The translations under genes and the position numbers were made by a program. Below are positions 5,117-11,811 of a DNA stretch of 11,953 bases, piece after piece. How positions within the stretch are numbered: position 1 is the stretch's first letter; every line of letters begins with the position of its first letter. Below the pieces are notes generated by a model. That model had not been told where the DNA came from. It did no database searches and was given only the letters and a program-made list of their open reading frames with translations. This DNA comes from Verrucomicrobiota bacterium (GTDB lineage Bacteria; Verrucomicrobiota; Verrucomicrobiia; Opitutales; Opitutaceae). Where the stretch lies: the NCBI GenBank assembly GCA_023446735.1, contig JAEXPQ010000062.1:1-11953 (forward strand), written 5' to 3'.

Positions 5117-6918
5117 GCGACCGGAGCCAGCCGGTACAGCTTGGCCCCGTGATAGGGCACCTCCGGCGCGAAGGCGCCGGAACGTTCGCCGAGGTCGGTG
5201 CGCAACCACAGGTCGCGCACCCGCACCGGTCCGCCGCCGACCAGCGCCGCGAGGTCGACCTCGACCGGCACCCCGGCGCCGGTGCCGGTGTTCGCCTCCG
5301 TGCCGACGACCGTGAGGAACCGTACCGCTCTCGGCGTCTCGTGCGCCGGCTGGCGCTCCGCGACGGCGGTAGCGCGGAACCACACCGCCCCGGCCGGCAC
5401 GGCGTATTCGAAGACTGCCGCCGCCAACGCCCCCACGCCGATCGCGCGGCCGGCGGCGTCCTTGCGCTCCCCGCCGCTGTCCCACTGGGCGTCGACGTGC
5501 GTCCACGCGGTGCCAAGAAGCGAGCGTTCGGTGCCGTCGGCCAGCACCCAGCGCGGTTCGCGCCACTGGACCGAGACGAAGCCGTCGAACTCGCCCGCCG
5601 GCTCGGCGACGAGGAAGAGCGCCCGGCCGTCGCGCACGTCGACGTCGATCGCACTTTCAACTCCGGCGTCGCTGCGCACCGCACCGGAATCGTGCCGCGC
5701 GTTGGCCGGCGTGAGGCGCACGCGGTCGCGAGCGTTGAAAAGCGCGAGGTAGGTGTCGCCGTTGGCCGGATCCTTCGCCGTCCAGGCGATCAGGCCGTCG
5801 CGGTCGAAGAGCGGGCGGTTCTCGGTGCTGCGCTGGTTCACGGCGAGCACCTCGTCATTGGTGAGCAGGGAGAGCGTGAGCGGATCGGTCTTGGTGAGGT
5901 CGCCGCCGTGCATGAGCGGCGAACGCGCGATCGACCAGAGCGTCATGAGCGTGAACTGCTCGTCGGGCGTGAAACGCGTGCCGCGCTTGCCGAGCATGAG
6001 CGTGCCGAGCGGCAGCATGTCGGCGTCCGGCCAGGCGCCGGGGCGTCGGTGCGGGTTCCAGTTGGCCAGCCTGGCGAATTGCTCGCGCAACGAGAGCCAG
6101 CGGTCCCAGAAGTCGTCGCTGATGCGCCACAGGTTGGCATGCGTCGTCACATGGGCGGCGGCGCGCAGGTCGGTCGCGCCGGGCGAAAGGCTCAGCACCA
6201 TCGGGCGGCCGGTCTTGTCGATCGCGCGGCGGATCGCCTCCACCTCGGGCTGGTTCTGGAAGTAGGGTCGGCTGAGGTCGTCGACCTTCACGTAGTCGAC
6301 GCCCCACTCGGCCAGGAGCGCGAAGACGGAGTCGTAGTAGGCCTGGGCGCCGGGTTTGGCCATGTCGACGCCGTACATGTCGGGGTTCCACGGACACACG
6401 TGGACCTTGTCGGCGATGTCGGCGGCGCGCAGGTCGGTGCCGAGGATGGGCAGGTTGCGCTCCACAGCCTGCCGCGGGATGCCTCGCATGAGATGGATGC
6501 CGAACTTCAGCCCGAGCCCGTGCACGTACGCCGCGAGTTCGCGGAAGCCGTTGCCGCCCTCGGCCGAGGGGAAGCGGTTCGTCGCCGGCTGGAGGCGCCC
6601 GAAGCCGTCCATCGTGAGCACGGCGTCCTTGCGGTAGTCGTGGCTCGTCGCGCCGGGCTCGTACCACTGGATGTCGACAACGATGTATTGCCAGCCGTGG
6701 GCCTTGAGGCGGGCGGCCATGTAGTCGGCCTGCTCCTTGGTCTGCGCCTCGGTCACGGTGGTGCCGAAACAGTCCCAGCTGTTCCAGCCCATCGGCGGCG
6801 TGGGCGCCCAGTCGAGGAAGGCCGGCCGCGCTTCCGCGGCGGCGTGGCTGATGAGAGCGCCGGCCGCACCCAGGGCGGCGGCCAGCAGGAAAGAGCGGGG
6901 GAGGATCGTCGTTCGCAT
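5107..6918 (-). CDS. Exported glycoside hydrolase family 27 enzyme (alpha-galactosidase-like)
   Basis: This encodes 603 residues from the ATG at 6918. An upstream in-frame start at 7005 exists, but MRTTILPRSFLLAAALGAAG is a signal peptide and fixes the start; cleavage is likely near Ala26-Ala30. The (beta/alpha)8 barrel begins at TPPMGWNSWDCFG (40-52). The predicted nucleophile is Asp213 (VDYVKVDD) and the acid/base Asp269 (LWRISDDFWDRW); PLMHGGDL is typical of GH27. The human alpha-galactosidase substrate motif D92-D93-C-W reads D82-I-Q-W here, so the second sugar-binding Asp is absent. A beta-rich segment (about 440-525; LLGTAWTHVDAQWDSGGERK) resembling an NPCBM domain precedes the last C-terminal strands (VRVRDLWLRTDLG...GAKLYRLAP). 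The enzyme probably releases alpha-galactosyl or related residues from plant polysaccharide in the periplasm or outside the cell. Family confidence is high; substrate is uncertain. Confidence 0.9.
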   Translation of the reverse strand: MRTTILPRSFLLAAALGAAGALISHAAAEARPAFLDWAPTPPMGWNSWDCFGTTVTEAQTKEQADYMAARLKAHGWQYIVVDIQWYEPGATSHDYRKDAVLTMDGFGRLQPATNRFPSAEGGNGFRELAAYVHGLGLKFGIHLMRGIPRQAVERNLPILGTDLRAADIADKVHVCPWNPDMYGVDMAKPGAQAYYDSVFALLAEWGVDYVKVDDLSRPYFQNQPEVEAIRRAIDKTGRPMVLSLSPGATDLRAAAHVTTHANLWRISDDFWDRWLSLREQFARLANWNPHRRPGAWPDADMLPLGTLMLGKRGTRFTPDEQFTLMTLWSIARSPLMHGGDLTKTDPLTLSLLTNDEVLAVNQRSTENRPLFDRDGLIAWTAKDPANGDTYLALFNARDRVRLTPANARHDSGAVRSDAGVESAIDVDVRDGRALFLVAEPAGEFDGFVSVQWREPRWVLADGTERSLLGTAWTHVDAQWDSGGERKDAAGRAIGVGALAAAVFEYAVPAGAVWFRATAVAERQPAHETPRAVRFLTVVGTEANTGTGAGVPVEVDLAALVGGGPVRVRDLWLRTDLGERSGAFAPEVPYHGAKLYRLAPVAKP

Positions 6919-6925
6919 CGGGGGG

Positions 6926-6948
6926 AAAAAGCTGCGGCGACTGCCGCA
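6926..6948 (-). terminator. Intrinsic terminator between the cupin gene and the GH27 gene
   Basis: On the minus strand, TGCGGC-AGTC-GCCGCA (6948 to 6933) forms a perfect 6-bp stem with a 4-base loop. It is followed after two bases by TTTTT (6930-6926), the only T-tract of this kind noticed after a hairpin in the window. The T-tract ends only seven bases before the GH27 ATG (6918), so it either ends the cupin transcript or attenuates GH27. Confidence 0.6.
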
Positions 6949-7014
6949 CACCACACCGCTCCGCGACAATGCGCCCACCACAGGACAGTCATGCGGCGGC
7001 GCCAAGCAGTCGCT

Positions 7015-7500
7015 TCAGCGCGCGGCGAAGAACTGGCGCAGCCGCTCGGGGAGCGGGAGCGGATTGCTGAAAGGCACTTCCGGAGAGGTCGGCACCCCGT
7101 CGTCCGTGAAGCGGTAGGGCATGCCACCTTGCGGTGCCTGGAAGCAGATATAGTCGAGGTGGCTATCATCCGCCGCGCCGAGCGTGCGCTCCACCTCGGG
7201 CGCCACCCGCACCACGCTTCCCTCGCGCAGCGGGATTTCGCGACCATCGGCGATGAACACGCCCCGCCCGCCCACCACGACGAAAACCTCCTCGTTGCGG
7301 CGGTGCTTGTGCTTGAAGGGGTAGCCGCGGCCGGCCGGGATGCGGTTCAAACTGATTTCGCAGCCGGTCAGGCCGAGCGGTTGCGAGAGAAACACCTTGC
7401 CCGAAAGCGCGTCGTCAGGGCGCCCGGCGAGCGCGGAGAACGGCCCGAAGTCGGCGTGGGAAACAGCGGAGATGGCGGTGGTGCGATGCTGGGTGGTCAT
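7015..7500 (-). CDS. Small single-domain cupin protein
   Basis: This encodes 161 residues from the ATG at 7500. A longer upstream frame would run through the shared promoter region and is not cupin-like. The cupin barrel spans about residues 35-122. Motif 1 is present (GYPFKHKHRRNEEVFVVVGG; His64, His66, Glu70 or 71 and a closing Gly). Motif 2 (LREGSVVRVAPEVERTLGA) has Arg105 where the metal-binding His normally sits, so metal binding may be altered. The C-terminus (FSNPLPLPERLRQFF) is a short helix. No signal peptide is seen, so the protein is cytoplasmic. It is divergent from an HxlR regulator across 113 bases, which suggests it is the regulator's target. Cupins of this kind range from sugar isomerases to dioxygenases or ligand sensors; the substrate is unknown. 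Confidence 0.85.
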   Translation of the reverse strand: MTTQHRTTAISAVSHADFGPFSALAGRPDDALSGKVFLSQPLGLTGCEISLNRIPAGRGYPFKHKHRRNEEVFVVVGGRGVFIADGREIPLREGSVVRVAPEVERTLGAADDSHLDYICFQAPQGGMPYRFTDDGVPTSPEVPFSNPLPLPERLRQFFAAR

Positions 7501-7504
7501 TGTT

Positions 7505-7554
7505 ACTTGTGTTTTGCAAGCCTCACCCAAGCGCGTCACTTTCTTTTTGCAAGT
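7505..7554. promoter_or_regulatory. Duplicated operator-like site in the cupin/hxlR promoter region
   Basis: ACTTGTGTTTTGCAAG (7505-7520) and ACTTTCTTTTTGCAAG (7538-7553) share 13 of 16 bases. They are direct repeats 33 bases apart, about three helical turns. Each has dyad character (CTTG/CAAG in the first, ACTT/AAGT in the second). The region is markedly AT-rich compared with its surroundings. A TATACC at 7557-7562 could be a -10 for the plus-strand regulator. The placement fits binding sites for the adjacent HxlR protein. Confidence 0.5.
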
Positions 7555-7613
7555 CATATACCATCCACGCCTTGCTCTTGTCCCCGGCCGCCGCCGGTCG
7601 CACAGTCCCGCCC

Positions 7614-7997
7614 GTGAAAGCCCGCCCGTCCCCACCCGTCGACCACGACCGCTCAGACTGCCCTCTGGCCTGCGCGCTCGACCTGCTCGGCGACCGCTGG
7701 ACGTTGATCGTCGTGCGAGATCTCCTGCGGGGCCATCGCCGTTTCGGCGACTTCCTCGCCTCACCCGAGGGCATCCCCACGAACATCCTGGCCGAGCGGC
7801 TGAAGCGCCTCGAGCAGGCGGAGCTCCTGGCGAAGACAGTCTACCAGGAGAATCCGGTGCGCCACGAATACGCGCCGACCGCGAAGTGCCGCGACCTCAA
7901 GCCGATCCTCGTCGCCGCGGCGCAATGGGGCAACAAGTACATCCCCGGCACCCGCACCGACTGGCCCGGGGCCCAGCCGCAGGCCGCCGCTCGCTGA
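7614..7997 (+). CDS. HxlR/MarR-like winged-helix transcriptional regulator
   Basis: This encodes 127 residues from the GTG at 7614, typical for HxlR proteins. The frame is open further upstream, but those codons run through the operator-like repeats. The signature is clear: DCPLACALDLLGDRWTLIVV (15-34), RDLLRGHRRFGDF (35-47), GIPTNILAERLKRLE (53-67, recognition helix region), the wing with YQENPVRHEYAPT (78-89), and the dimerisation helix LKPILVAAAQWG (95-106). HxlR proteins bind DNA as dimers, often at paired sites, and several (HypR, YodB) sense thiol-reactive compounds through a Cys near the N-terminus. Cys16 sits at that place; Cys20 and Cys92 are also present. The gene is divergent from the cupin gene, its probable target, and perhaps autoregulated. 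No Shine-Dalgarno is seen. Confidence 0.92.
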   Translation: MKARPSPPVDHDRSDCPLACALDLLGDRWTLIVVRDLLRGHRRFGDFLASPEGIPTNILAERLKRLEQAELLAKTVYQENPVRHEYAPTAKCRDLKPILVAAAQWGNKYIPGTRTDWPGAQPQAAAR

Positions 7998-8107
7998 GGC
8001 CGGCGCCTTCCTGCCCCCGCCGCAAGCCCGAGCAACAGGGTCGACCGGGAGGGCCTCGCCGAATCCCCGCGCGGAAGCCGACCCCGCCGCGCCGAAGCGG
8101 AAATTTC

Positions 8108-8138
8108 TGCAACCGGCCGCACAAAAACCGACGTCTCC
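8108..8138 (+). promoter_or_regulatory. Candidate ECF-type promoter of the sigma-factor operon
   Basis: TGCAACC (8108-8114), a 17-base spacer, then CGTCTCC (8132-8138). An AAC core at -35 and CGTC at -10 are common features of promoters recognised by ECF sigma factors, which often transcribe their own genes. The predicted transcript would start near 8145, after the GTG at 8142, which supports the ATG at 8175. The rest of the 7998-8174 spacer shows nothing clear. Confidence 0.45.
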
Positions 8139-8174
8139 TACGTGGGTGTGGCATACCGCCCTCCGCTCCGCCCC

Positions 8175-8669
8175 ATGAGCCTCCCGATCCCAGACCGACT
8201 CCGCGCCTTCTATGCGGAGAACCAGGATCAGCTCTACACCTACGCCGTGGCCATCACCCGCCAACGCGAGGCGGCCGAAGACGCCATCCACCAGGCTTTC
8301 CAAAGACTCCTGCAACGCGAAACCCTGCCGCTCGATCTGCGGCCGTATCTCTTCCGCTGCGTGCGCAACGCCGCGCTCGACACTTGGCGCCGCGAGCGGG
8401 GCCGCACAGACTCGGTCTTCGACGACACCCTCGCGCCTCCCGTCCCGTGCACCGGGGCAAGCCCCCCGCCGCTCACCCCGGCCGAGGCCGAACGGTGGCT
8501 CGACTCCCTTTCGCCCGACGAACGCGAGGCCATCGTGCTGAAGATCTACGACGATTTCTCCTTTCAGGAGATCGCCGACCTGCGCGGCGTGCCGCTATCG
8601 ACCGCCTCATCCTGGTACCGGCGCGGTCTCGCTAAACTCAAGACACTTTGGATCAAGGAAACCACATGA
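8175..8669 (+). CDS. ECF-type RNA polymerase sigma factor
   Basis: This encodes 164 residues from the ATG at 8175. A GTG 33 bases upstream is in frame but would fall before the inferred transcript start. Sigma region 2 spans about residues 8-75: LYTYAVAITRQREAAEDAIH and QAFQRLL for 2.1-2.2, PYLFRCVRNAALDTWRRER for 2.3-2.4. A Pro-rich linker (about 85-103) leads to sigma region 4 (about 106-158) with SLSPDEREAIVLKIYDDFSF and the helix-turn-helix QEIADLRGVPLSTASSWYRR. Region 3 is absent, as expected for an ECF factor. The stop overlaps the next start (ATGA), so the downstream membrane protein is translationally coupled and is the candidate anti-sigma factor. The stimulus and regulon cannot be read from the sequence. 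Confidence 0.93.
   Translation: MSLPIPDRLRAFYAENQDQLYTYAVAITRQREAAEDAIHQAFQRLLQRETLPLDLRPYLFRCVRNAALDTWRRERGRTDSVFDDTLAPPVPCTGASPPPLTPAEAERWLDSLSPDEREAIVLKIYDDFSFQEIADLRGVPLSTASSWYRRGLAKLKTLWIKETT
8655..8659 (+). promoter_or_regulatory. Ribosome binding site inside the sigma-factor gene
   Basis: AAGGA lies six bases before the ATG at 8666. It is one of only two convincing Shine-Dalgarno sequences in the window and fixes the start of the overlapping membrane-protein gene. Confidence 0.7.
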
Positions 8670-8992
8670 ACGACCCGCTCCCCCTGCCGCCGCGCCGGCA
8701 GCTCACCCGTCCCTCCCCGGAGCTTGGGCGCCGCATGGAGGCGCTGTTCGCCTCCGCCGCGGCGCGCCCCCGGGCCGCCCGCGTCCGACGCGGCCCATGG
8801 CTGGCGTTCCTCGTCCCGGCGGGCCTCGCCGCCGCCGTCGCCTTGTACCTCAGCCCCCCCTGGCTCACCGGTCCACGCCAGCCGCAAGACGGCCCCACCG
8901 AGACGCGCGAACTGCCCGCCGATCTCGCCGCCACCCTGTTCCCGTGCGCCCCCGCAGAGCTCGAATTCAGCCTGAGCCTCCGCAGCTACTGA
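8666..8992 (+). CDS. Small single-pass membrane protein in the anti-sigma position
   Basis: This encodes 108 residues, overlapping the sigma-factor stop by four bases. The N-terminal 43 residues are basic and proline-rich (PSPELGRRMEALFASAAARP; short helix at about 18-33). One transmembrane helix follows at about 44-63 (PWLAFLVPAGLAAAVALYLS), then a short tail of about 45 residues with a single Cys94, predicted to lie outside by the positive-inside rule. No zinc-binding anti-sigma (ZAS) motif is present, and the cytoplasmic part is far shorter than in known anti-sigma domains. By position it is a candidate membrane-bound regulator of the sigma factor, but its sequence is not recognisable. It could instead anchor or partner the secreted protein encoded next. 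Confidence 0.75.
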   Translation: MNDPLPLPPRRQLTRPSPELGRRMEALFASAAARPRAARVRRGPWLAFLVPAGLAAAVALYLSPPWLTGPRQPQDGPTETRELPADLAATLFPCAPAELEFSLSLRSY

Positions 8993-9002
8993 CCACCAAC
9001 CC

Positions 9003-9006
9003 GGAG
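9003..9006 (+). promoter_or_regulatory. Ribosome binding site of the secreted-protein gene
   Basis: GGAG lies seven bases before the ATG at 9014. This supports that start and translation within the sigma-factor operon. Confidence 0.65.
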
Positions 9007-9013
9007 CACCACC

Positions 9014-10459
9014 ATGCGTCCCTCCCGACTTCTCTCCTCGCTCGCCTCCGCCCTGGTCTTCGCCGCCCTTCCCCTCGCGGCCGACCCGGACCTTTCGATC
9101 CACACCCGCCTCTTCGCCCTCGATGCGGCCGCCACCGCCGCCGTTCGTCTCGAGTCCGCCGGCGCCGCGCCAACCGACGAGGCCGCCATCCGGCTCGTCC
9201 GCTCCCCCGCCACACTGCGGTGGGGCGATTCACGCCTCGAGTTGCAGGGCGACACCGCGGGCTGGACTCCCGCGGACCGACTGCCGGCGGGGCTCAAGCT
9301 CATCGCCGACACTCCCCTGCCCGTCGGCCCGAGCGGCCACGCCGTGCTGCGCTGCATCGCCTCCGCTCAGTACATGGAACGCCTGCAGGAGGGCACGTTC
9401 GCGCTGCGCCGGATCGAGGCCGACGCCCCCGAGGCCCCGCGCTACGTGCTGGCCTTCCGGATCGAACGAAGCGGCTCCTCCGCGGTCGAGCTCGCCGTCT
9501 CCTGCCGGCCGGAGCTCGCCATCGCCCGCCGCCGCGCCCCGCTGGAGGGAGTGCAGATGCCCATCGGCAAGCCCCTCGTCGACGTGTTTGACGAAGAGAT
9601 ACGTTTCGCCGTCAACCGCGGGCAGTGGCTGGGGCTGCTCATCCGGCCACCGGCGCCGTTCGAATCCGGCGCCCTCGCCTTGCTGAAGATCGACGAAGTC
9701 CCCGCCCTCGCCACGCCCGCCGCCGCCGCCACGCCGCGCAAACGCGACCGGACCATCTACATGACGATCGCCGCCACCCGCACCGCCGCCGAACCCCAGG
9801 CCGGCCGCCCCACCCCGGGCGCTCCGGCCGGCTACCTGCTCTACGATGGCGGGTATGGCGAATACGGCGCCGCCCTCGCCGGCACCAAAGCCCCCGCCGC
9901 CGGCCCCATTCGCGCCGCCTGGCAGGACACCCTCGCCCACGCCGGCTACCGGCCTGCCGGAGCCGATCTCCCGGCGCGGGTCGTGCTGGTCTACCACTGG
10001 GGCGTCACGCGCTTTGAGACCCGCACCCAAGTCCCCAACGTCTCGCCCTACTCCCCCGATATCACGACGACGCTGCACGAGAAAGCCTTCATCACGCTCG
10101 CCGCCTACGACCACGCCGACTTCGCCGCGGGCCTCCGCACACTCCTGTGGCGTGTGCGGGCCGAGACCCGCGATGTCGCCAACCTCCCCGAGGTTTTTCC
10201 CGCCCTCATCACCGCCAGCACCTCCTGGCTCGGAAAAAACCAGGAGCGGCCATCCACCGCCAAGATCCAACTGGCCGCCCAACGCGTCGTCACCACCCCT
10301 CCGACCACCAACGATCCGGCCGCGGCCGGGACCATCGACGAAGCCTACGTGCGCGCCCTGATCGAGAAGGACCAGCGCGCCATCACCCGCCGCCACAGCT
10401 TCACGGTTTCTGAAGAAGACCGCCGGCCCCGCGCTCCGCTGCCCGCGGGGAAACGCTGA
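9014..10459 (+). CDS. Secreted protein of unknown function, third gene of the ECF operon
   Basis: This encodes 481 residues, starting 21 bases after the membrane-protein gene. MRPSRLLSSLASALVFAALPLAA is a signal peptide, with cleavage likely after Ala22 or Ala23. I do not recognise the family. The mature protein appears to have two parts. Residues about 26-228 are strand-rich and hold the only two cysteines, Cys114 and Cys164, which could pair. An Ala/Pro/Thr-rich linker (about 229-272) is followed by a second part (about 273-415) beginning GYLLYDGGYGEYGAALAG, with VVLVYHWGVTRFETRTQVPN and TTTLHEKAFITLAAYDHADF. The tail (about 425-481) is charged and probably disordered. No transmembrane helix or catalytic motif is evident. 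Operon position suggests an envelope or exported protein controlled by, or signalling to, the sigma factor. Confidence 0.85.
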   Translation: MRPSRLLSSLASALVFAALPLAADPDLSIHTRLFALDAAATAAVRLESAGAAPTDEAAIRLVRSPATLRWGDSRLELQGDTAGWTPADRLPAGLKLIADTPLPVGPSGHAVLRCIASAQYMERLQEGTFALRRIEADAPEAPRYVLAFRIERSGSSAVELAVSCRPELAIARRRAPLEGVQMPIGKPLVDVFDEEIRFAVNRGQWLGLLIRPPAPFESGALALLKIDEVPALATPAAAATPRKRDRTIYMTIAATRTAAEPQAGRPTPGAPAGYLLYDGGYGEYGAALAGTKAPAAGPIRAAWQDTLAHAGYRPAGADLPARVVLVYHWGVTRFETRTQVPNVSPYSPDITTTLHEKAFITLAAYDHADFAAGLRTLLWRVRAETRDVANLPEVFPALITASTSWLGKNQERPSTAKIQLAAQRVVTTPPTTNDPAAAGTIDEAYVRALIEKDQRAITRRHSFTVSEEDRRPRAPLPAGKR

Positions 10460-10515
10460 AGCCGGTGCGGCCGCGCGCTCCGGTTTCCCTCGTTGACTCC
10501 CCGCGCGGGTTTCCC
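10448..10515 (+). promoter_or_regulatory. lysA leader with alternative inverted-repeat pairing
   Basis: GGGAAAC (10448-10454), at the end of the preceding gene, can pair with GTTTCCC at 10483-10489 or with a second copy at 10509-10515. The two copies sit 26 bases apart. The palindrome CCCGCGCGGG (10500-10509) lies between them. The arrangement could be a weak terminator for the upstream operon or a leader structure for lysA. It does not resemble a lysine riboswitch, being far too short. Confidence 0.3.
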
Positions 10516-10539
10516 GTGAGGTGGACGGCTTACGCACCC

Positions 10540-11793
10540 ATGAGCGACAAGAGCCTTCCCTTCACGCTGAGCCAGTTGGAGACCATCGCCGCGCAGGTCG
10601 GCACGCCGTTCCACCTCTACGACGAGGCGGCGATGCGCGCCAATGCCCGCGCCTTCAACGCGGCCTTCTCCTGGGTGCCGGGCGGCTTCAGGAACTTCTA
10701 CGCGGTCAAAGCCCTGCCGAACCCCCACGTGCTCGCGGTGCTCAAGCAGGAAGGCTTCGGCGGCGACTGCTCCTCGGTGGCCGAGCTGAAGCTCTGTGAG
10801 GCCGTCGGTATCCGCGGCGAGGACATCGTCTTCACCTCCAACGACACGCCAGCCGAGGAATACCGCGAAGCCGCCCGCCTTGGCGCGCTCATCAACCTCG
10901 ACGACTTCAGCCACATCGCGTTCCTCGAGCAGGCGCTGGGCAAGCTCCCCGACTTCCTCTGTTTCCGCTACAACCCCGGCCCGCTCAAGGCCGGCAACGC
11001 CATCATCGGCAAGCCCGAGGAGGCCAAGTACGGCTTCACCCGCGAGCAGATCATCGAGGGATACCGCGTGCTCCGCGCCAAGGGCGTGAAACGCTTCGCG
11101 CTCCACACCATGGTCGCCTCGAACGAGCTCGACCCGGCCTACTTCGTCGAGACCGCGCAGATGCTCTTCGATCTCGCGATCGAAGTGCATCAGAAGACCG
11201 GCGTCCGCATCGAGTTGCTCAACCTCGGCGGCGGCATCGGCATCCCCTACCGCCCGGGCCAGAAGGCCGTCGACCTCGCCGCCGTCGGCCAGGCGATCAA
11301 GGCCGCCTACGAGCGCACGCTCGTCCCGGCCGGCCTCGCGCCGATGCGCCTCACCATGGAATGCGGCCGCATGGTCACCGGCCCGTACGGCTACCTCGTC
11401 GCGCGCGTCCTCCACAAGAAGGCGATCTACAAGAACTACGTCGGCCTCGACGCCTGCATGGCCAACCTCATGCGCCCGGCGCTGTACGGATCCTACCACC
11501 ACATCACGGTGCCGGCCCGCGAGGGCGGCCCGCGCAAGACCTACGACGTCACCGGCTCCCTCTGCGAGAACAACGACAAGTTCGCCATCGACCGCGAGAT
11601 CGCCGATCCCGCGATCGGCGACCTGCTCGTCATCCACGACACCGGCGCGCACGGCCACGCGATGGGCTTCAACTACAACGGCAAGCTCCGCTCCGCCGAG
11701 GTCCTCTGGCAGGGCGGCACGAGCTACCGGCTCATCCGCCGCGCGGAGACCCTCGCCGACCACTTCGCCACGCTCGACTTCCCCGGGCTGTAG
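10540..11793 (+). CDS. lysA: Diaminopimelate decarboxylase LysA
   Basis: LysA is a cytoplasmic PLP enzyme that decarboxylates meso-diaminopimelate to L-lysine, the last step of the pathway. The protein has 417 residues, the usual length. It shows the fold-III barrel with PLP lysine Lys57 in FYAVKALPNP, GGDCSSVAE (74-82), HTM with His189, the phosphate-binding loop NLGGGIGIPY (228-237) and ECGRMVTGPYG (274-284). The C-terminal beta domain holds the active-site loop GSLCENNDKFA (339-349; Cys342, Glu343), and Tyr378 in HAMGFNYNG probably contacts PLP. These features favour DAP decarboxylase over ornithine/arginine or carboxynorspermidine decarboxylases. The frame runs upstream to 10465, but the added residues are not family-like, so the ATG at 10540 is used. 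A GAGGTGG lies 15-22 bases upstream, too far for a normal ribosome site. The gene seems to stand alone. Confidence 0.96.
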   Translation: MSDKSLPFTLSQLETIAAQVGTPFHLYDEAAMRANARAFNAAFSWVPGGFRNFYAVKALPNPHVLAVLKQEGFGGDCSSVAELKLCEAVGIRGEDIVFTSNDTPAEEYREAARLGALINLDDFSHIAFLEQALGKLPDFLCFRYNPGPLKAGNAIIGKPEEAKYGFTREQIIEGYRVLRAKGVKRFALHTMVASNELDPAYFVETAQMLFDLAIEVHQKTGVRIELLNLGGGIGIPYRPGQKAVDLAAVGQAIKAAYERTLVPAGLAPMRLTMECGRMVTGPYGYLVARVLHKKAIYKNYVGLDACMANLMRPALYGSYHHITVPAREGGPRKTYDVTGSLCENNDKFAIDREIADPAIGDLLVIHDTGAHGHAMGFNYNGKLRSAEVLWQGGTSYRLIRRAETLADHFATLDFPGL

Positions 11794-11811
11794 GCCTGAG
11801 TCGGTTCTTCT

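Noticed and set aside
3732..5684. Long minus-strand open frame opposite mnmA (650 codons)
   Set aside because: It lies across mnmA and the GH27 3' end, shows no family features, and its composition is that of an antisense shadow in GC-rich DNA.
5149..7617. Plus-strand open frame of 822 codons opposite the GH27 and cupin genes
   Set aside because: It is fully antisense to two genes with clear motifs. The translation is rich in Arg, Gly, Ala, His and Val without any domain; high GC suppresses stop codons.
8142..8174. GTG start adding 11 residues to the sigma factor
   Set aside because: It overlaps the region just after the candidate -10, and the sigma-2 domain begins normally after the ATG at 8175.
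10460..10539. Lysine riboswitch before lysA
   Set aside because: The leader is only about 80 bases and lacks the multi-helix architecture of the L box.
10345..11763. Minus-strand open frame of 472 codons opposite lysA
   Set aside because: It is antisense to an unambiguous LysA, and its product is low-complexity Glu/Ala/Gly/Val sequence.
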